A stretch of DNA of 64,000 nucleotides, taken from positions 18,496,501 to 18,560,500 of the forward strand of contig NC_050098.1 of the NCBI RefSeq assembly GCF_902167145.1, written 5' to 3'. Positions 11,402-23,070 of the stretch are shown piece after piece. A model generated the notes under the pieces. That model did not search any database and was not told the origin of the DNA. It saw only the letters and a list, made by a program, of their open reading frames with translations. Numbering within the stretch: the stretch's first letter is position 1; every line of letters begins with the position of its first letter. A program made the position numbers and the translations under genes. The stretch is from Zea mays (Eukaryota > Streptophyta > Magnoliopsida > Poales > Poaceae).

Positions 11402-11964
11402 ATCACATAGCTCAATTAAGTGCTAAAATTGCCGAGCATGAGCTCGAAAATGAAAAATTTTAATTTTCTCGTAGCATGCTCTATAATGGGAGACGCCCTG
11501 GCATTAAGGATGGCATTGGTTTCCAACAGGGGAGCAATGTCAAGCTTAATGCCCCTAAGAAATTATCTAATTTTGTTAAGGGTAAGGCTCCCATGGTTCA
11601 GGATAGTGAGGGTTACATTTCTATCCTGCAAACTATCCCGAACATAAAATTAGGAAGATTCATGTTAGGAAACCTCAAAATTTTTCTCACCATGCATTTA
11701 TGTAAAAAAATGAGGCTTCTAGCTCTAGGCATACCACTCATGTTAAATTGCCTAGAAAGAAAATTCCTGCTGTATCAAATGAGCATAATGTTTCTTTTGA
11801 GACTTTTGATGCATCTTATGTTTTAACTAACAAATCAGGCAAAGTAATTGCCAAATATGTTGGAGGCAAACACAAGAGCCCAAAGACTTGTGTTTGGTAC
11901 CCATGGTGCTTGTTTCTAACTTCAAAGGACCCAAGACTGTTTGGGTACCTAAGAACAAGGCCTA
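11402..11964 (+). pseudogene. Sirevirus 1 gag, second part
   Basis: Resumes the gag of 2555-4477 after Gypsy A. Across several frames it matches the last part of Sirevirus 2 gag (25140-25703): the SMLYSGRRPGIKD-like stretch, then DASYVLTNKSGKV and KYVGGKHK. The equivalent stop codon is near 11962. Multiple frame changes show decay. Confidence 0.85.
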
Positions 11965-11977
11965 AAATTATTTTGTA

Positions 11978-14900
11978 GGTTTATGCATCTGGTGGTTCAA
12001 GTTGGATAATCGATAGCGGGTGCACAAACCACATGACAGGGGAGAAAAGGATGTTCTCCTCCTATGAGAAAAATGAAGATCCCCAGCGAGCTATCACATT
12101 CGGGGATGGAAATCAAGGCTTGGTCAAAGGTTTGGGTAAAATAGCTATATCACCTGACCATTCTATTTCCAATGTTTTTCTTGTAGATTCTTTAGATTAC
12201 AATTTGCTTTCTGTTTCTCAATTATGCAAAATGGGCTACAACTGTCTATTTACAGATATAGGTGTTACTGTCTTTAGAAGGAGTGATGATTCAATAACAT
12301 TTAAGGGAGTGTTAGAAGGTCAACTATATTTAGTTGATTTTAATGAGAACAAAGCTGAACTTAATACTTGATTAATTGCTAAGACTAATATGGGTTGGCT
12401 CTGGCATCGCCGACTTGCCCATGTTGGAATGAAGAATCTTCATAAACTTCTAAAGGGAGAGCACATTTTAGGACTAACAAATGTTCATTTTGAGAAAGAT
12501 AGGGTTTGTAACGCATGCCAAGCAGGAAAGCAGGTTGGAGTCCATCATCCACACAAGAACATCATGACTACTGATAGGCCGCTCGAGCTACTCCACATGG
12601 ATCTTTTCGACCCGATAGCTTACATAAGCATCGGTGGGAGTAAGTACTGTCTAGTTATTGTGGATGATTATTCTCGCTTCACTTGGGTGTTCTTTTTGTA
12701 GGAAAAATCACAAACCCAAGATACATTAAAGGGATTCTTGAGATGGGCTCAAAATGAGTTTGGATTAAGGATCAAAAAGATAAGAAGTGATAATGGGACG
12801 AAGTTCAAGAATTCTCAAATTGAAGGATTTCTTGAGGAGGAAGGCCTCAAGCATGAGTTCTCTTCTCCCTACACACCTCAACAAAATGGTGTAGTGGAGA
12901 GGAAGAATAGAACTCTACTAGATATGGCAAGAACCATGCTTGATGAGTACAATACACCGGACCGGTTTTGGGCCGAGGTGATTAACCCCGCCTGCTACTC
13001 CATCAACCGGTTATATCTTCACCGAATCCTCAAGAAGACATCATATGAACTCCTCACTGGTAAAAAGAAAAATGTTTCATATTTTAGAGCCTTTGGGAGT
13101 AAATGCTTTATTCTTATTAAAAGAGGTAGAAAATCTAAATTTGCTCCTAAGGCTGTAGAAGGCTTTTTACTTGGATATGACTCAAATACAAGGGCATATA
13201 GAGTCTTCAACAAATCCACTAGATTAGTTGAGGTTTCTTGTGACATTGTGTCTGATGAGACTAATGGCTCCCAAGTGGAGCAAGTTGATCTTAATGAGCT
13301 AGATGATGAAGAGGCTCCATGCGTCGCGCTAAGGAACATGTCCAATGGGGATGTGTGTCCTAAGGAATCCGAAGAGACTCCACAAGCACAAGATCAACTG
13401 TCATATTCCAACCAAGCATCCCTACCAACTCAAGATGAGGATCAGGCTCAAGTTGATGAAAATAAAGATCAAGAGGATGATCCACCTCAAGAGGAGGACA
13501 ATGATCAAGGGGGAGATGAAGAGAATGAAGATAAGGAAGATGATCAAGAAATTCAGGGTCAAAGACCGCCACACCCAAGAGTCCACCAAGCAATTCAACG
13601 AGATCACCCCATCAACTCCATCCTTGGTGACATTCATAAGGGGGTAACTACTAGATCTTGAGTTGCACACTTCTGTGAACATTACTCTTTTGTTTCCTCT
13701 ATTGAGCCATACAGGGTAGAGGATGCACTAAGAGATCCGGATTGGGTGTTGGCAATGCAAGAGGAACTCAACAACTTCACAAGGAATGAGGTATGACATT
13801 TAGTTCCACGTCCTAATCAAAATGTTGTAGGTACCAAATGGGTATTCTGCAACAAGCAAGATGAGCATGGTGTGGTGACAAGAAACAAAGCCCGGCTTGT
13901 GGCCAAGGGTTATTCACAAGTCGAAGGTTTGGACTTTGATGAAACTTATGCACTCATAGCTAGGCTTGAGTCAATTCGTATATTACTTTCCTATGATACT
14001 TACCATGGCTTTAAGCTATATCAAATGGACGTGAAAAGTGCCTTCCTTAATGGACCTATCAAGGAAGAGGTCTATGTTGAGCAACCTCCCAGCTTTGAAG
14101 ATATTGAGTATCCCAACGATGTTTACAAACTCTCAAAGGCGCTTTATGGGCTCAAGCAAGCCCCAAGAGCATGGTATGAATGCCTGCGAGATTTTCTTAT
14201 CACTAATGGCTTCAAAGTCGGTAAAGCCGATCCTACTCTATTTACTAAAACTATTGCAAAAGACTTGTTTGTATGCCAAATTTATGTTGATGATATTATA
14301 TTTGGGTCTACTAACAAGTCAACTTGTGAAGAGTTTAGTAGGATCATGATACAGAAATTCGAGATGTCTATGATGGGGGAGTTGAAGTATTTCATCGGAT
14401 TTCAAATCAAGCAACTCCAAGATGGCACCTTCATCAGCCAAACAAAGTATATTCAAGACATGCTTAAGAAGTTAGTAATGAAGGATGGCAAACCCATCAA
14501 GACACCCATGGGAACCAATGGGCATCACGACCTCGACACGGGAGGTAAATCCGTAGATCAAAAGGTATACCGATTGATGATAGGATCTTTACTCTACTTA
14601 TGTGCATCTCGACATGATATTATGCTTTTTGTATGCATGTGTGCAAGGTTCCATGTAGATCCTAAGGAAGTTCACCTTAGGGCCATGAAGAGAATCATGA
14701 GGTATTTAGTTTACACTCCTAAGTTTGGGCTTTGGTACCCCAAGGGATCCACCTTTGATTAATAGGATATTCCAATGCCGATCGGGCCGGGTGTAAAATT
14801 GATAGGAAGAGTACATCAGGGACTTGTCAGTTTCTGGGCAGATCCCTGGTGTCATGGGCTTCAAAGAAACAAAACTTAGTAGCTCTTTCCACTGCCAAAG

Positions 14901-15235
14901 CCAAGTACATTGCCGCAGGCCATTGCTATGCACAATTACTTTAGATGAGGCAAACCCTCAGGGACTATGGCTACAAATTGAGCAAAGTACCTATCCTATG
15001 TGACAATGAGAGTGCAATCCGCATGGCAGATAATCCCGTTGAACACAACCGCACTAAGCACATAGACATTCGGTATCACTTTCTGAGGGATCACCAACAA
15101 AAGGGAGATATCGAAATTGCTTATGTTAATACCCAAAACCAATTAGCCGATATCTTTACCAAGCCACTATATGAGAAAACCTTTAGCAAACTTAGAAATG
15201 AGCTAAATATACTTGATTATCGGAACTTTGATTGA
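11978..15235 (+). pseudogene. Sirevirus 1 pol, broken
   Basis: Polyprotein for protease, integrase, reverse transcriptase and RNase H. It opens with VYASGGSSWIIDSG, the Copia protease active site (DSG). GAG-pre-integrase follows ([20 protein letters not shown], 12390-12540), then integrase (LLHMDLF, IRSDNGTKF with E changed to K next to the second catalytic Asp, [12 protein letters not shown]). RT spans 13872-14762 ([25 protein letters not shown]) and RNase H 14763-15235 (AEAKYIAA-like stretch, [11 protein letters not shown]). In-frame stops lie at about 12369, 12700, 13659, 13795, 14761 and 14942. Comparison with Sirevirus 2 shows the stop near 12700 replaces a Gln codon. Dead copy. Confidence 0.9.
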
Positions 15236-16091
15236 AACATTGCACACATAGGTCATTTATATACATTTGATCATGTCTCTTTCATTTGGTGCAAATGCAT
15301 ATTTCTTATTATTCTTGTGCCAAGGCTACGACTAATGTGTCTTCAAGTATATTTCTATACTAAGTCGTAGATTGAAAGGGAAATGGAGTATTCGGCAAAG
15401 ACAAGGCTTCCACTCAACTCTAACGGTATCATTTGTCGTTACTCCACAAACTCTCAATGGTATTACCCTTCACTCATATTTATATTACCATTTGGGAGAA
15501 AGATGCAAAGGGCTCTCGACATCTCCGTTTTTGGCGATTAATGCCAAAGGGGGAGAAAATATTAAGCCCAAAGCAAAAGGACTGCACGCACCACCACCAA
15601 ATTTCAAAAAATTTCGAAATGAAGTTTTAATTGGTATGTTTCAAAGTGGTATCTAATTTACAATTAATCCTTCAATTGGTATCTTTGAAAGTCAATCTTT
15701 AAATTGGTATCTATTTCAAAACCCTCTTGAAAGCTAAGAGGAGATTTTAACTCAAGGGAGTTTTATTTAGTCAAAGGAAAAGCATTTGAAATAGAGGGAG
15801 AAATTTCAAATCTTGAAAATGCTTCTTGCAATCTTATTCATATACCTTTGACTATTTGCAAAAAAAGACTTTGAAAAGATTTTCCAAAAATATTTGCAAA
15901 AACAAAAAAGTGGTGCAAATGTGGTCCAAAATGTTAAATAAAAGAAAAAGCAATCCATTCATATCTATTGAGATTTCCAAATGGTTTAACTGCAAGTAAC
16001 CTATGCACATTCTAAATGAAAACTAGTTACATTTCTACACTTATTATTTGCTTTGCTTTGTGTTGGCATCAATCACCAAAAAGGGGAAGAT
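15236..16091 (+). other. Sirevirus 1 3' untranslated region with purine tracts
   Basis: No coding sequence. It contains several AAAGGGGGAGAAA-like tracts (for example 15546-15560) besides the final one at 16078-16090 next to the LTR. Repeated polypurine tracts downstream of pol are a reported Sirevirus trait. Confidence 0.75.
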
Positions 16092-16620
16092 TGAAAGGGA
16101 AATAGGGTTAACCTTTTCCCATAATTAATTTTGGTGGTTGATCGTCAACACAAACACATGGACTAACTAGTTTGTCTAGAACTCATTTATTACAGGTGCA
16201 TAAGGTTCAACACAAACCAATAAAATATTCAAGTTAGGGACACATTTGAAACAGAGCAAAAGGACTTGAGTGTGCTGAAGAATGGTGCACCGGACAATAT
16301 CCGGTGCACCAGGTCTGTATAGGTATCAACCAGCCACTCTCGGGAAAACGAAGGCGCGCTTCGCTATAATTCACCAGACTGTCCGGTGAGCCAGCGGGCA
16401 ACGGCTATCCAGCGCCAACGGTCGACTTCAAAAGTACCTGCCACATGAACAGTGCCGTGACAGAAGTCAGAGCCGCGAAGTCAGAGCGCACCGGACTGTT
16501 CGGTGCCGCAAGAAGACAAAGCTCCAACAATCAACTTCGCTCCGAACCCTAACGGTTGGGTGTCGTAGCGGCGCACCGTACATCGCATAGTACCTGTCCG
16601 GTGGCACACCGGACTGTCCG
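16092..16620 (+). repeat. Sirevirus 1 3' LTR, 5' portion
   Basis: Starts TGAAAGGGAAATAGGG after the purine tract and runs to 16620, where a Gypsy LTR begins. It carries degenerate CACCGGAC..GTCCGGTG palindromes from about 16293. No continuation is recognisable beyond the 12 bases at 20513-20524; the remainder may lie beyond Sirevirus D, outside the window. Confidence 0.85.
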
Positions 16621-19600
16621 TGTCACACCCAGTTTTAGAAGGTAAACCGAATGCGAACCATGTACGTGCCAGGATCAGAACTCACGTACACAGCACTTAC
16701 GTAGTTGGACATCATCACACAATGCTCGAAATAAATAGCGGAAAGGTACTTTATTACATCAAGATGTCTGAGACATCCACAGAGTCTATTACATAAACCT
16801 AGTGTTTAACATTAACATCAAAGTGCGGAGTATCGAAACGTAGAAGATAAGCCTACACAAGCAGCTAACTGGAGGTTTGCCACTAAAGTAAACTAGAACT
16901 CGTCGTATTCCTGGAACTCCTCGAAGTCATCCATGTTGCCAACTTCACCTCCTAAGCACTAAGAACAGTGGGGACAACCTGGGGTGGGGTGGTTTGTAAA
17001 GCAAGGGTGAGTAGACATCAACGTACTCAGCAAATGTCCCATTTGGCTAAGGTGGACTAGCGGTATGTGGAGTTAAGGTTAAGCAGTTGCTTTTAGTTGG
17101 TCAAGTTTTATTATTATAAGTAGAGCCAAATTTTAGTAATAACCCAGTTATTACCCAGAGGCACTCCCTCCAAGAGGAAATACCAGAGATCAGGATTATA
17201 ATCACCATTGTTAATCATCATCATAAAAGTAACCATTGTTCTTCTAATCGAAGAGGATCCCAAGGCTGCTCATAACCGTGAGCATGGTTGATATACCAGT
17301 TTCTAACACTCTGCAGAGGTTGCACACTTAACCCACAAGCCATGATTCCCATTCTGCCCGGGGATCTAGCCTCCTCATTGATCACTACCAAGGTGACCTA
17401 GCAGGGTCTCACTACGTAGCCTTTACAAAGATTTCCCAGAGGTCATAGCCGCCCGTTAGGTTTCTCCAGTTTGATAAACACAGTACATCTCCCCAAAGGA
17501 AGGGTGACTAAAACAAAACCAAATCAAAGAACCTCTGCAACCAACCTCGGCAGAGCAAGTACTGTGCCCGGACCCCATTGACGGCCCTACGGCGAAGCCA
17601 ACTACTCCTCTGGTTCCTCTAATTAATCAGCTAAGGGCGTCCCATTCCACCCTCATGGTTGCACTGTTATCCCGGGTTGTCACTCCCTAAACAGGTCCTT
17701 ACGGAGAGGTACTCAGGAAAGAGCCTGAGCCCCCTAAAGTAATCACAAGGACCCATCGGGATAACATCATCGTATCATAAAAGATCACATCATGTTCATT
17801 GATTAAGTTTAAGCAATAGCATAAGTTAACCATGATTAACCCAAAAAGGTAAACAAGGGTAAGGGAAATACAAACCAGTCAATCCTTAGGTTTCAATAAA
17901 GTAATGCGGGACAGTGAATTATAAAGTAAAGTAGGACATGATAGGTCTGAGGACACTTGCCTTCACTAGGTTGTTGCTCAGAGGGATCTTCGGCAACACA
18001 CTCAGGAACCACGAGCTGCTCGTTGTCTAAGTAAAGCGAGCATACATTCAATACATTTGGAAGGTAAAAATGAACATCACATCACACATGTACAAATATT
18101 GGCACACAACTCAAGAAGGTACATTATTAAGTACAGAGGAATGAGGTCAAGTTACAAAAATGGACTAATCCTAATTGGGGAATTGATTACTCTCTAAATG
18201 TTTGGAACATAGCTCAAAAAGGTTAAGTAGTGATTAAAACAAATGAAAGCTAGAATTATAAGATAAACGACTCTCATTTAGAAATTTGATTATCTCTTAA
18301 GTATTATCCATAATTACATTCCTAATTCTATTTATGTCATTAAGGCCTAGAGGTTAAGCCAAAAATAAATCCAAGTAATGCATAACACTAATCTCACAAG
18401 ATTGAATATACTTTATTCCTAGGGTTCTCCTTTTATTTATTTCATTAAATAAATAAATCAACATATACTTTAATTCTATATTCTAAGTGTAAAACTTAAA
18501 GTGTACAGATTACAGTTGGTCATATTTTATTTGAACAGAGAATAATTTGGTGAACATTTTGCAATTTGAACCACTAAATTTGGAGTTCATATGAAAAAGA
18601 TATGAAATAAACAAGTTTTGAAGTTTGAAATATGAAATTAGGGCTAAATCTGTGATTAAATAAAAGTCAAAGGGTCTAATTAAAACAAACCAGGGACCTA
18701 TGCGCTAAAACAGAGGACGGCGGGTTGATTTCCTAAAACCAAGGGGTTTCTTAAGCAAAACAGCCACGCGAATGGGTATCGGGCTCCCTCAACTGTTGGA
18801 TCAGAAACCGACGGCTGAGATTAGATCGCACAGGCGCGCGCGTGCGCGCAGGCGCGGCTGACAAGCGGGCCTAGAGGCGTCAACGACAGAGGGGGAGGGC
18901 GCACTAACCGAGAGGGCCCATCGCCAGAGGACTTGGGTGCTGACAGGTGGGCCAGGGCGTCAGGGCACGCATGCGCGAAGCGGTACCCGCAGTCCGAGCC
19001 GTTCGATCTGAATCAGACGGAGGTGATCAGAGGCAGGCCAAGGGCGCAGGGCACGCGTGCGTGAAGCGGTACCCACGGTCCGGGCCATTCGATCTAAATC
19101 GAATGGAGGGGATCAGAGGTAGTCCAAGGGCGCAGGGCGCACGTGAGCGAATCGGTACCCTCGGTCTGGGCCGTGTGATCAGGATCGGACGGAGGGGATC
19201 AGACCGGGGGAAACAAACGGCTGCGAGCGGCGCCGCTCCTCTTCGAGGCGGTGAGGTCGCCAGAGTTGAGGCTGGCACGGGCTAGGGTGGCTCCGGGGTC
19301 GCCTGAGTTGGGCAGAGAGGGAGAGGGCACCACGACAAACTCAATGGCGGGGAAGAAGCCATGAATCCACGGGCAGAGAAGGGAGAATGGCGGTGAGAAG
19401 GTCTCGCGCGGGCCGGAGTAACTCCGGTGAGCCATTCCAACCACGGGGAGGGGACTTAAGGCGCGCTAAGGCCTGGGCTAGCTTCAGCAGTGGCAGGGGT
19501 GACACAGGGACCTACTCCGAGGAACTAGACCGGGCTAAATCGGCCGGCCACCGCGCGAGCACGGCGGACCGCCGCGGTCGAGCACCGGCGAAGGTGAAAT

Positions 19601-20512
19601 TGGCCGAACACAGGGCACAATAGAGGAAATTGGGCACGGGGACGGGTGTCTCACCTCGGGGCAGAGCTCGGGGAGGCTTGGAGCGGTCTTCGGCGAGCTG
19701 GATGGCCAGGAACGCGGGCGCGGTTCTCCGGCAGCGGCTGGCGGCGTGGGCAGAGCGCTAGAGAGGGCGAAGCTGAGCGAAATGAGGTGAGGGGTGTGTG
19801 CGGGGCACTGGCGGGGCTCTAAGAAGGGAGATGGGCGCGTGGCCGAGAAATCAGGCGACGTGCGCGAGTGCGCACGCGCCAGTCCACGGCGAGCGCGGAG
19901 GGGGCGGAACTGACAGGTAGGGCCCACGGCGCAGAGAGAGGAGAAAGGGGCGTGCGGGGCAACGGCTCGGCGACTGGCGGACCGGGCCTGAGAGAGAGAG
20001 GGAGCGTGCGGGGAAGAAAACTAGCGCCGACCGGCTGGCCGCACTGGGCAGCGAGCGAGGGAGGGAGGGCGCGCGAGGGAGAATTGCCACTGACAGGCGG
20101 GGTTCGCCTATGAGGCGGCGCGGGCGCACGGCCTGGCTGGGCTTACTGGGCTGGTTTGGGCTGCTTTCTCCTTTTCTTTTTCTTTGAATTTTCTAATTCC
20201 TTTTCCATTTCTTTTTCTATAGGTTTTTTCAAATCCAAATTCAAACTAGGTTTCAAATTCAAATAAATTCAAACTTGTGCAACACTTCAAAGAATATTTT
20301 AAACTCAGCATGATGCAACATGTCATGACTCATAAGGTTTTGGCAAAAATAAATAATTAACCTCCACTAGTTTAAGCTATTTCTAACCAAAAGAAAAAAG
20401 AGAAAAAGAATCTAGAGAGAGAGAAAGCCTAGAGTGAGAAAAGGAAGAGTAACACATGATTTTGGGTGATAATTAGAAAGAAAATTTATACCCCCAAAAT
20501 CAGGGTGTTACA
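16621..20512 (-). mobile_element. Solo Gypsy LTR (element B)
   Basis: 3892 bp with LTR termini (TGTCACACCC on the left, GGGTGTTACA on the right; minus strand begins TGTAACACCC) and no internal domain, so it is best read as a solo LTR left by LTR-LTR recombination. An AT-rich arm (16621-18660) precedes a GC-rich block (18830-20150), mirroring the chromovirus LTRs of Gypsy C. The flanking 5-mers (gtccg and gacct) agree at only three positions, so the target duplication is mutated or one border was rearranged. The open frames in the GC-rich block have no recognisable domain. Confidence 0.75.
18955..19208. repeat. 86-bp tandem repeat, three imperfect copies, in solo LTR
   Basis: GGGCGYAGGGC..CG units start at 18955, 19042 and 19128. 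Each contains a GGTACCC, a GRTCWGAATC-type stretch and GGATCAGA. The third copy is partial and most diverged. The period is 86-87 bp. Confidence 0.8.
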
Positions 20513-20524
20513 GACCTATCCCCC

Positions 20525-21727
20525 TGAAAGTCGCCTAGAGGGGGGGGTGAATAGGGCGAATCTAAAATTTATAAACCTAAGCACAACTACAAGCCGGGTT
20601 AGCGTAAGAAATATAAACGAGTCCGAGAGAGAGGGCGCAAAACAAACCGTGAGCAAATAAAGAGCGAGACACGATGATTTGTTTTACCGAGGTTCGGTTC
20701 TTGCAAACCTTCTCCCTGTTGAGATGGTCACAAAGACCGGGTCTCTTTCAACCCTTTCCCTCTCTCAAACGGTCACCTAGACCGAGTGAGTTTCTCTACT
20801 CAATCAAACGGAACACAAAGTTCCCGCAAGGACCACCACACAATTGGTGTCTCTTGCCTTGGTTACAATTGAGTTTGATCACAAGAAGAATGAGAAAGAA
20901 AAAAGCGATCCAAGCGCAAGAGCTCAAATGAACACAACAAATCTCTCTCTCTAATCACTAAAGCTTTGTGTGGAGTTGGGAGAGGATTTGATCTCTTTGG
21001 TGTGTCTTGTAATGAATGCTATAGCTCTTGTAAGGTGTAGAAGTGTAGAAACTTGGATGCCATTGAATGTGGGGTGGTTGGGGGTATTTATAGCCCCAAC
21101 CACCAAAAATAGCCGTTGGAAGTGTGCTGTCGCATGGCGCACCGGACAGTGTCCGGTGCGCCAGCCACGTCAGCAGACCGTTGGGGTTCAACCGTTGGAG
21201 CTCTGACTTGTGGGGCCTCTGGGTTGTCCGGTGGTGCACTGGACAGGTCCTGTAGACTGTCCGGTGCGCCAACTACGCGTGTTCTGACTCTGGCGCGCAC
21301 TGTAGCGCATTAAATGCGGTTGCAGACGATCGTTGCGCGCGAAGTAGTCGTTGCTCCACTAGCACACCGGACAGTCCGGTGTGCACCGGACACTGTCCGG
21401 TGACTCACCGGACAGTCCGATGAATTATAGCGGAGCGCCCTTGGAATTTCCCGAAGGTGGCGAGTTCAACGTCGAGTGCCCTGGTGCACCGGACACTGTC
21501 CGGTGGTGCACCGGACAGTCCGGCGCGCCAGACCAGGGTGCCTTTTGGGATGTCTTTTGCTCTCTTTGTTTGACCTCTTTCTTGGTCTTTTTATTGACTT
21601 ATTGTGAACCTTTTGGCACCTGTAGAACTTATAGACTAGAGCAAACTAGTTAGTCCAATTATTTGTGTTGGGCATTTCAACCACCAAAATCAATTAGGAA
21701 AAAAGGTGTAAGCCTAATTTCCTTTCA
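20525..21727 (-). repeat. Sirevirus D 3' LTR
   Basis: The plus strand starts TGAAAGTCGCCTAGAGGGGG and ends TTTCCTTTCA, the reverse complement of a Sirevirus LTR (1203 bp). Palindromes CACCGGAC..GTCCGGTG cluster at 21140-21535. The 27 bp to its right are internal sequence with the purine tract (TCTCCCCCTTTTT in plus), so this is the 3' LTR of a minus-strand element. That element's 3' untranslated region continues at 45920 after Sirevirus 2. The 12 bp gacctatccccc (20513-20524) to its left are unassigned. Confidence 0.88.
21086..21092 (-). promoter_or_regulatory. TATA box of Sirevirus D LTR
   Basis: ATTTATA in plus reads TATAAAT on the minus strand, in the same GGGGCTATAAATACCCCC inverted-repeat setting as Sireviruses 1 and 2. 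Confidence 0.6.
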
Positions 21728-21754
21728 ATCTCCCCCTTTTTGGTGATTGATTCT
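21728..21754 (-). other. Sirevirus D internal remnant with polypurine tract
   Basis: A 27-bp stub of Sirevirus D internal sequence. Reversed, it gives ATCACCAAAAAGGGGGAGAT next to the LTR. It is cut by Sirevirus 2, and its continuation (atgccaacac..) is at 45920. Confidence 0.8.
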
Positions 21755-23022
21755 TGAAAGGGAATTAGGCTTACACCTATTTCCTAATTGATTTTGGTGG
21801 TTGAATTGCCCAACACAAATAATTGGACTAACTAGTTTGCTCTAGTCTATAAGTTCTACAGGTGACAAAGGTTCACAATAAGCCAATAAAAAGACCAAGA
21901 AAAGGTTCAAACAAAGTGAGCAAGGGACAACCGAAGTGTGCCCTGGTCTGGCGCACCGGACTGTCCGGTGTGACATCGGACAGTGTCCGGTGCACCAGGG
22001 AACTCCAAGCTGAACTCATCACCTTCGGGAATTCTTAGAGGCGCTTCGCTATAATTCACCGGACTGTCCGGTGCCCCAAGGGAGAGCGACTCTGAACTCG
22101 CCAGCTTCGGGAATCCACTCCACTAAAATTCATCGGACATGTCCGGTGCACACCGGACTGTCCGGTGAGCCAGCGGAGCAACGGCTACTTCGCGCGCAAC
22201 GGTCGACTGCAACGCATTAAATGCGCGCCTGCGCGCGCAGAGGTCAGAGCACGCGCGGGTGGCACACCGGAAAGTCTACAGGACTTGTCCGGTGCACCAC
22301 AGGACAGCCAGGCAGGCCCACAAGACAGAGCTCCAACGGTCGAAACCCAACGACCAGGTGACGTGGCTGGCGCACCGGACACTGTCCGGTGGCGCACCGG
22401 ACTGTCCGGTGCGCCATGCGACAGCAGCCTCCACCAAACGGCTAGTTTGGTGGTTGGGGCTATAAATACCCCAACCACCCCCACATTCAAGTAATCCAAG
22501 TTTTCCACCTTCCAACTACTTACAAGAGCTAAGCATTCAATTCTCGACACACCCAAGTGATCAAATCATCTCCCAATTCCACACAAAGCTTTAGTGATTA
22601 GTGAGAGAGATTTGTTGTGTTCTTTTGAGCTCTTGCGCTTGGATTGCTTCGTTCTTTCATTCTTTCTTGTGAACAACTCAATTGTAACCGAGGCAAGAGA
22701 CACCAATTGTGTGGTGGTCCTTGCGGGGAAGTTTGTTCCCGTTTGATTGAGAAGAAGAAGCTCACTCGGTCCGAGGGACCGTTTGAGAGAGGGAAAGGGT
22801 TGAAAGAGACACGGTCTTCGTGACCACCTCAACGGGGAGTAGGTTTGAGAGAACCGAACCTCGGTAAAACAAATCCTTGTGTCACACTCTTTATTCGCTT
22901 GTGATTTGTTTTGCGCCTTCTCTCGGACTCGTTTATATTTCTAACGCTAACCCGGCTTGTAGTTGTGATTAAGTATGTAAATTTCAGATTCGCCCTATTC
23001 ACCCCCCTCTAGGCGACTTTCA
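21755..23022 (+). repeat. Sirevirus 2 5' LTR
   Basis: 1268 bp, TGAAAGGGAATTAGG to GGCGACTTTCA. It holds an array of CACCGGAC..GTCCGGTG palindromes (21953-22410), TATAAAT at 22461 and the conserved leader. Compared with the 3' LTR it lacks one palindrome near 22072 and has an extra segment at 22141-22172. Confidence 0.93.
22461..22467 (+). promoter_or_regulatory. TATA box of Sirevirus 2 5' LTR
   Basis: TATAAAT inside GGTTGGGGC..ACCCCAACC, just downstream of the palindrome array. The 3' LTR copy is at 30396-30402. Confidence 0.65.
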
Positions 23023-23024
23023 AT

Positions 23025-23036
23025 TGGTATCAGAGC
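23025..23036 (+). other. Primer binding site, Sirevirus 2
   Basis: TGGTATCAGAGC is a perfect match to the initiator Met tRNA complement used by Copia elements, three bases after the LTR end. Confidence 0.9.
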
Positions 23037-23070
23037 CCGGTACTTCATTAGAGCCTAACCGCTCGAAGTG

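Larger units (their letters stand above)
1903..16620 (+). mobile_element. Sirevirus 1 (Copia, Opie/Ji-like), decayed, hosting Gypsy A
   Basis: This is a plus-strand Ty1/Copia element of the Sirevirus (Maximus) lineage. It has a partial 5' LTR (1903-2509), an initiator-Met-type primer site, a gag with a zinc knuckle and long coiled coil, pol in the order GAG-pre-integrase, integrase, RT and RNase H, a 3' region with purine tracts, and the first 529 bp of a 3' LTR (16092-16620). Gypsy LTRs interrupt both of its LTRs, and Gypsy A (4483-11401) splits gag. Many stops and frameshifts show it is dead. It is related to Sirevirus 2 at 21755-45919 through near-identical pol motifs, but is clearly a separate insertion. 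Confidence 0.9.
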
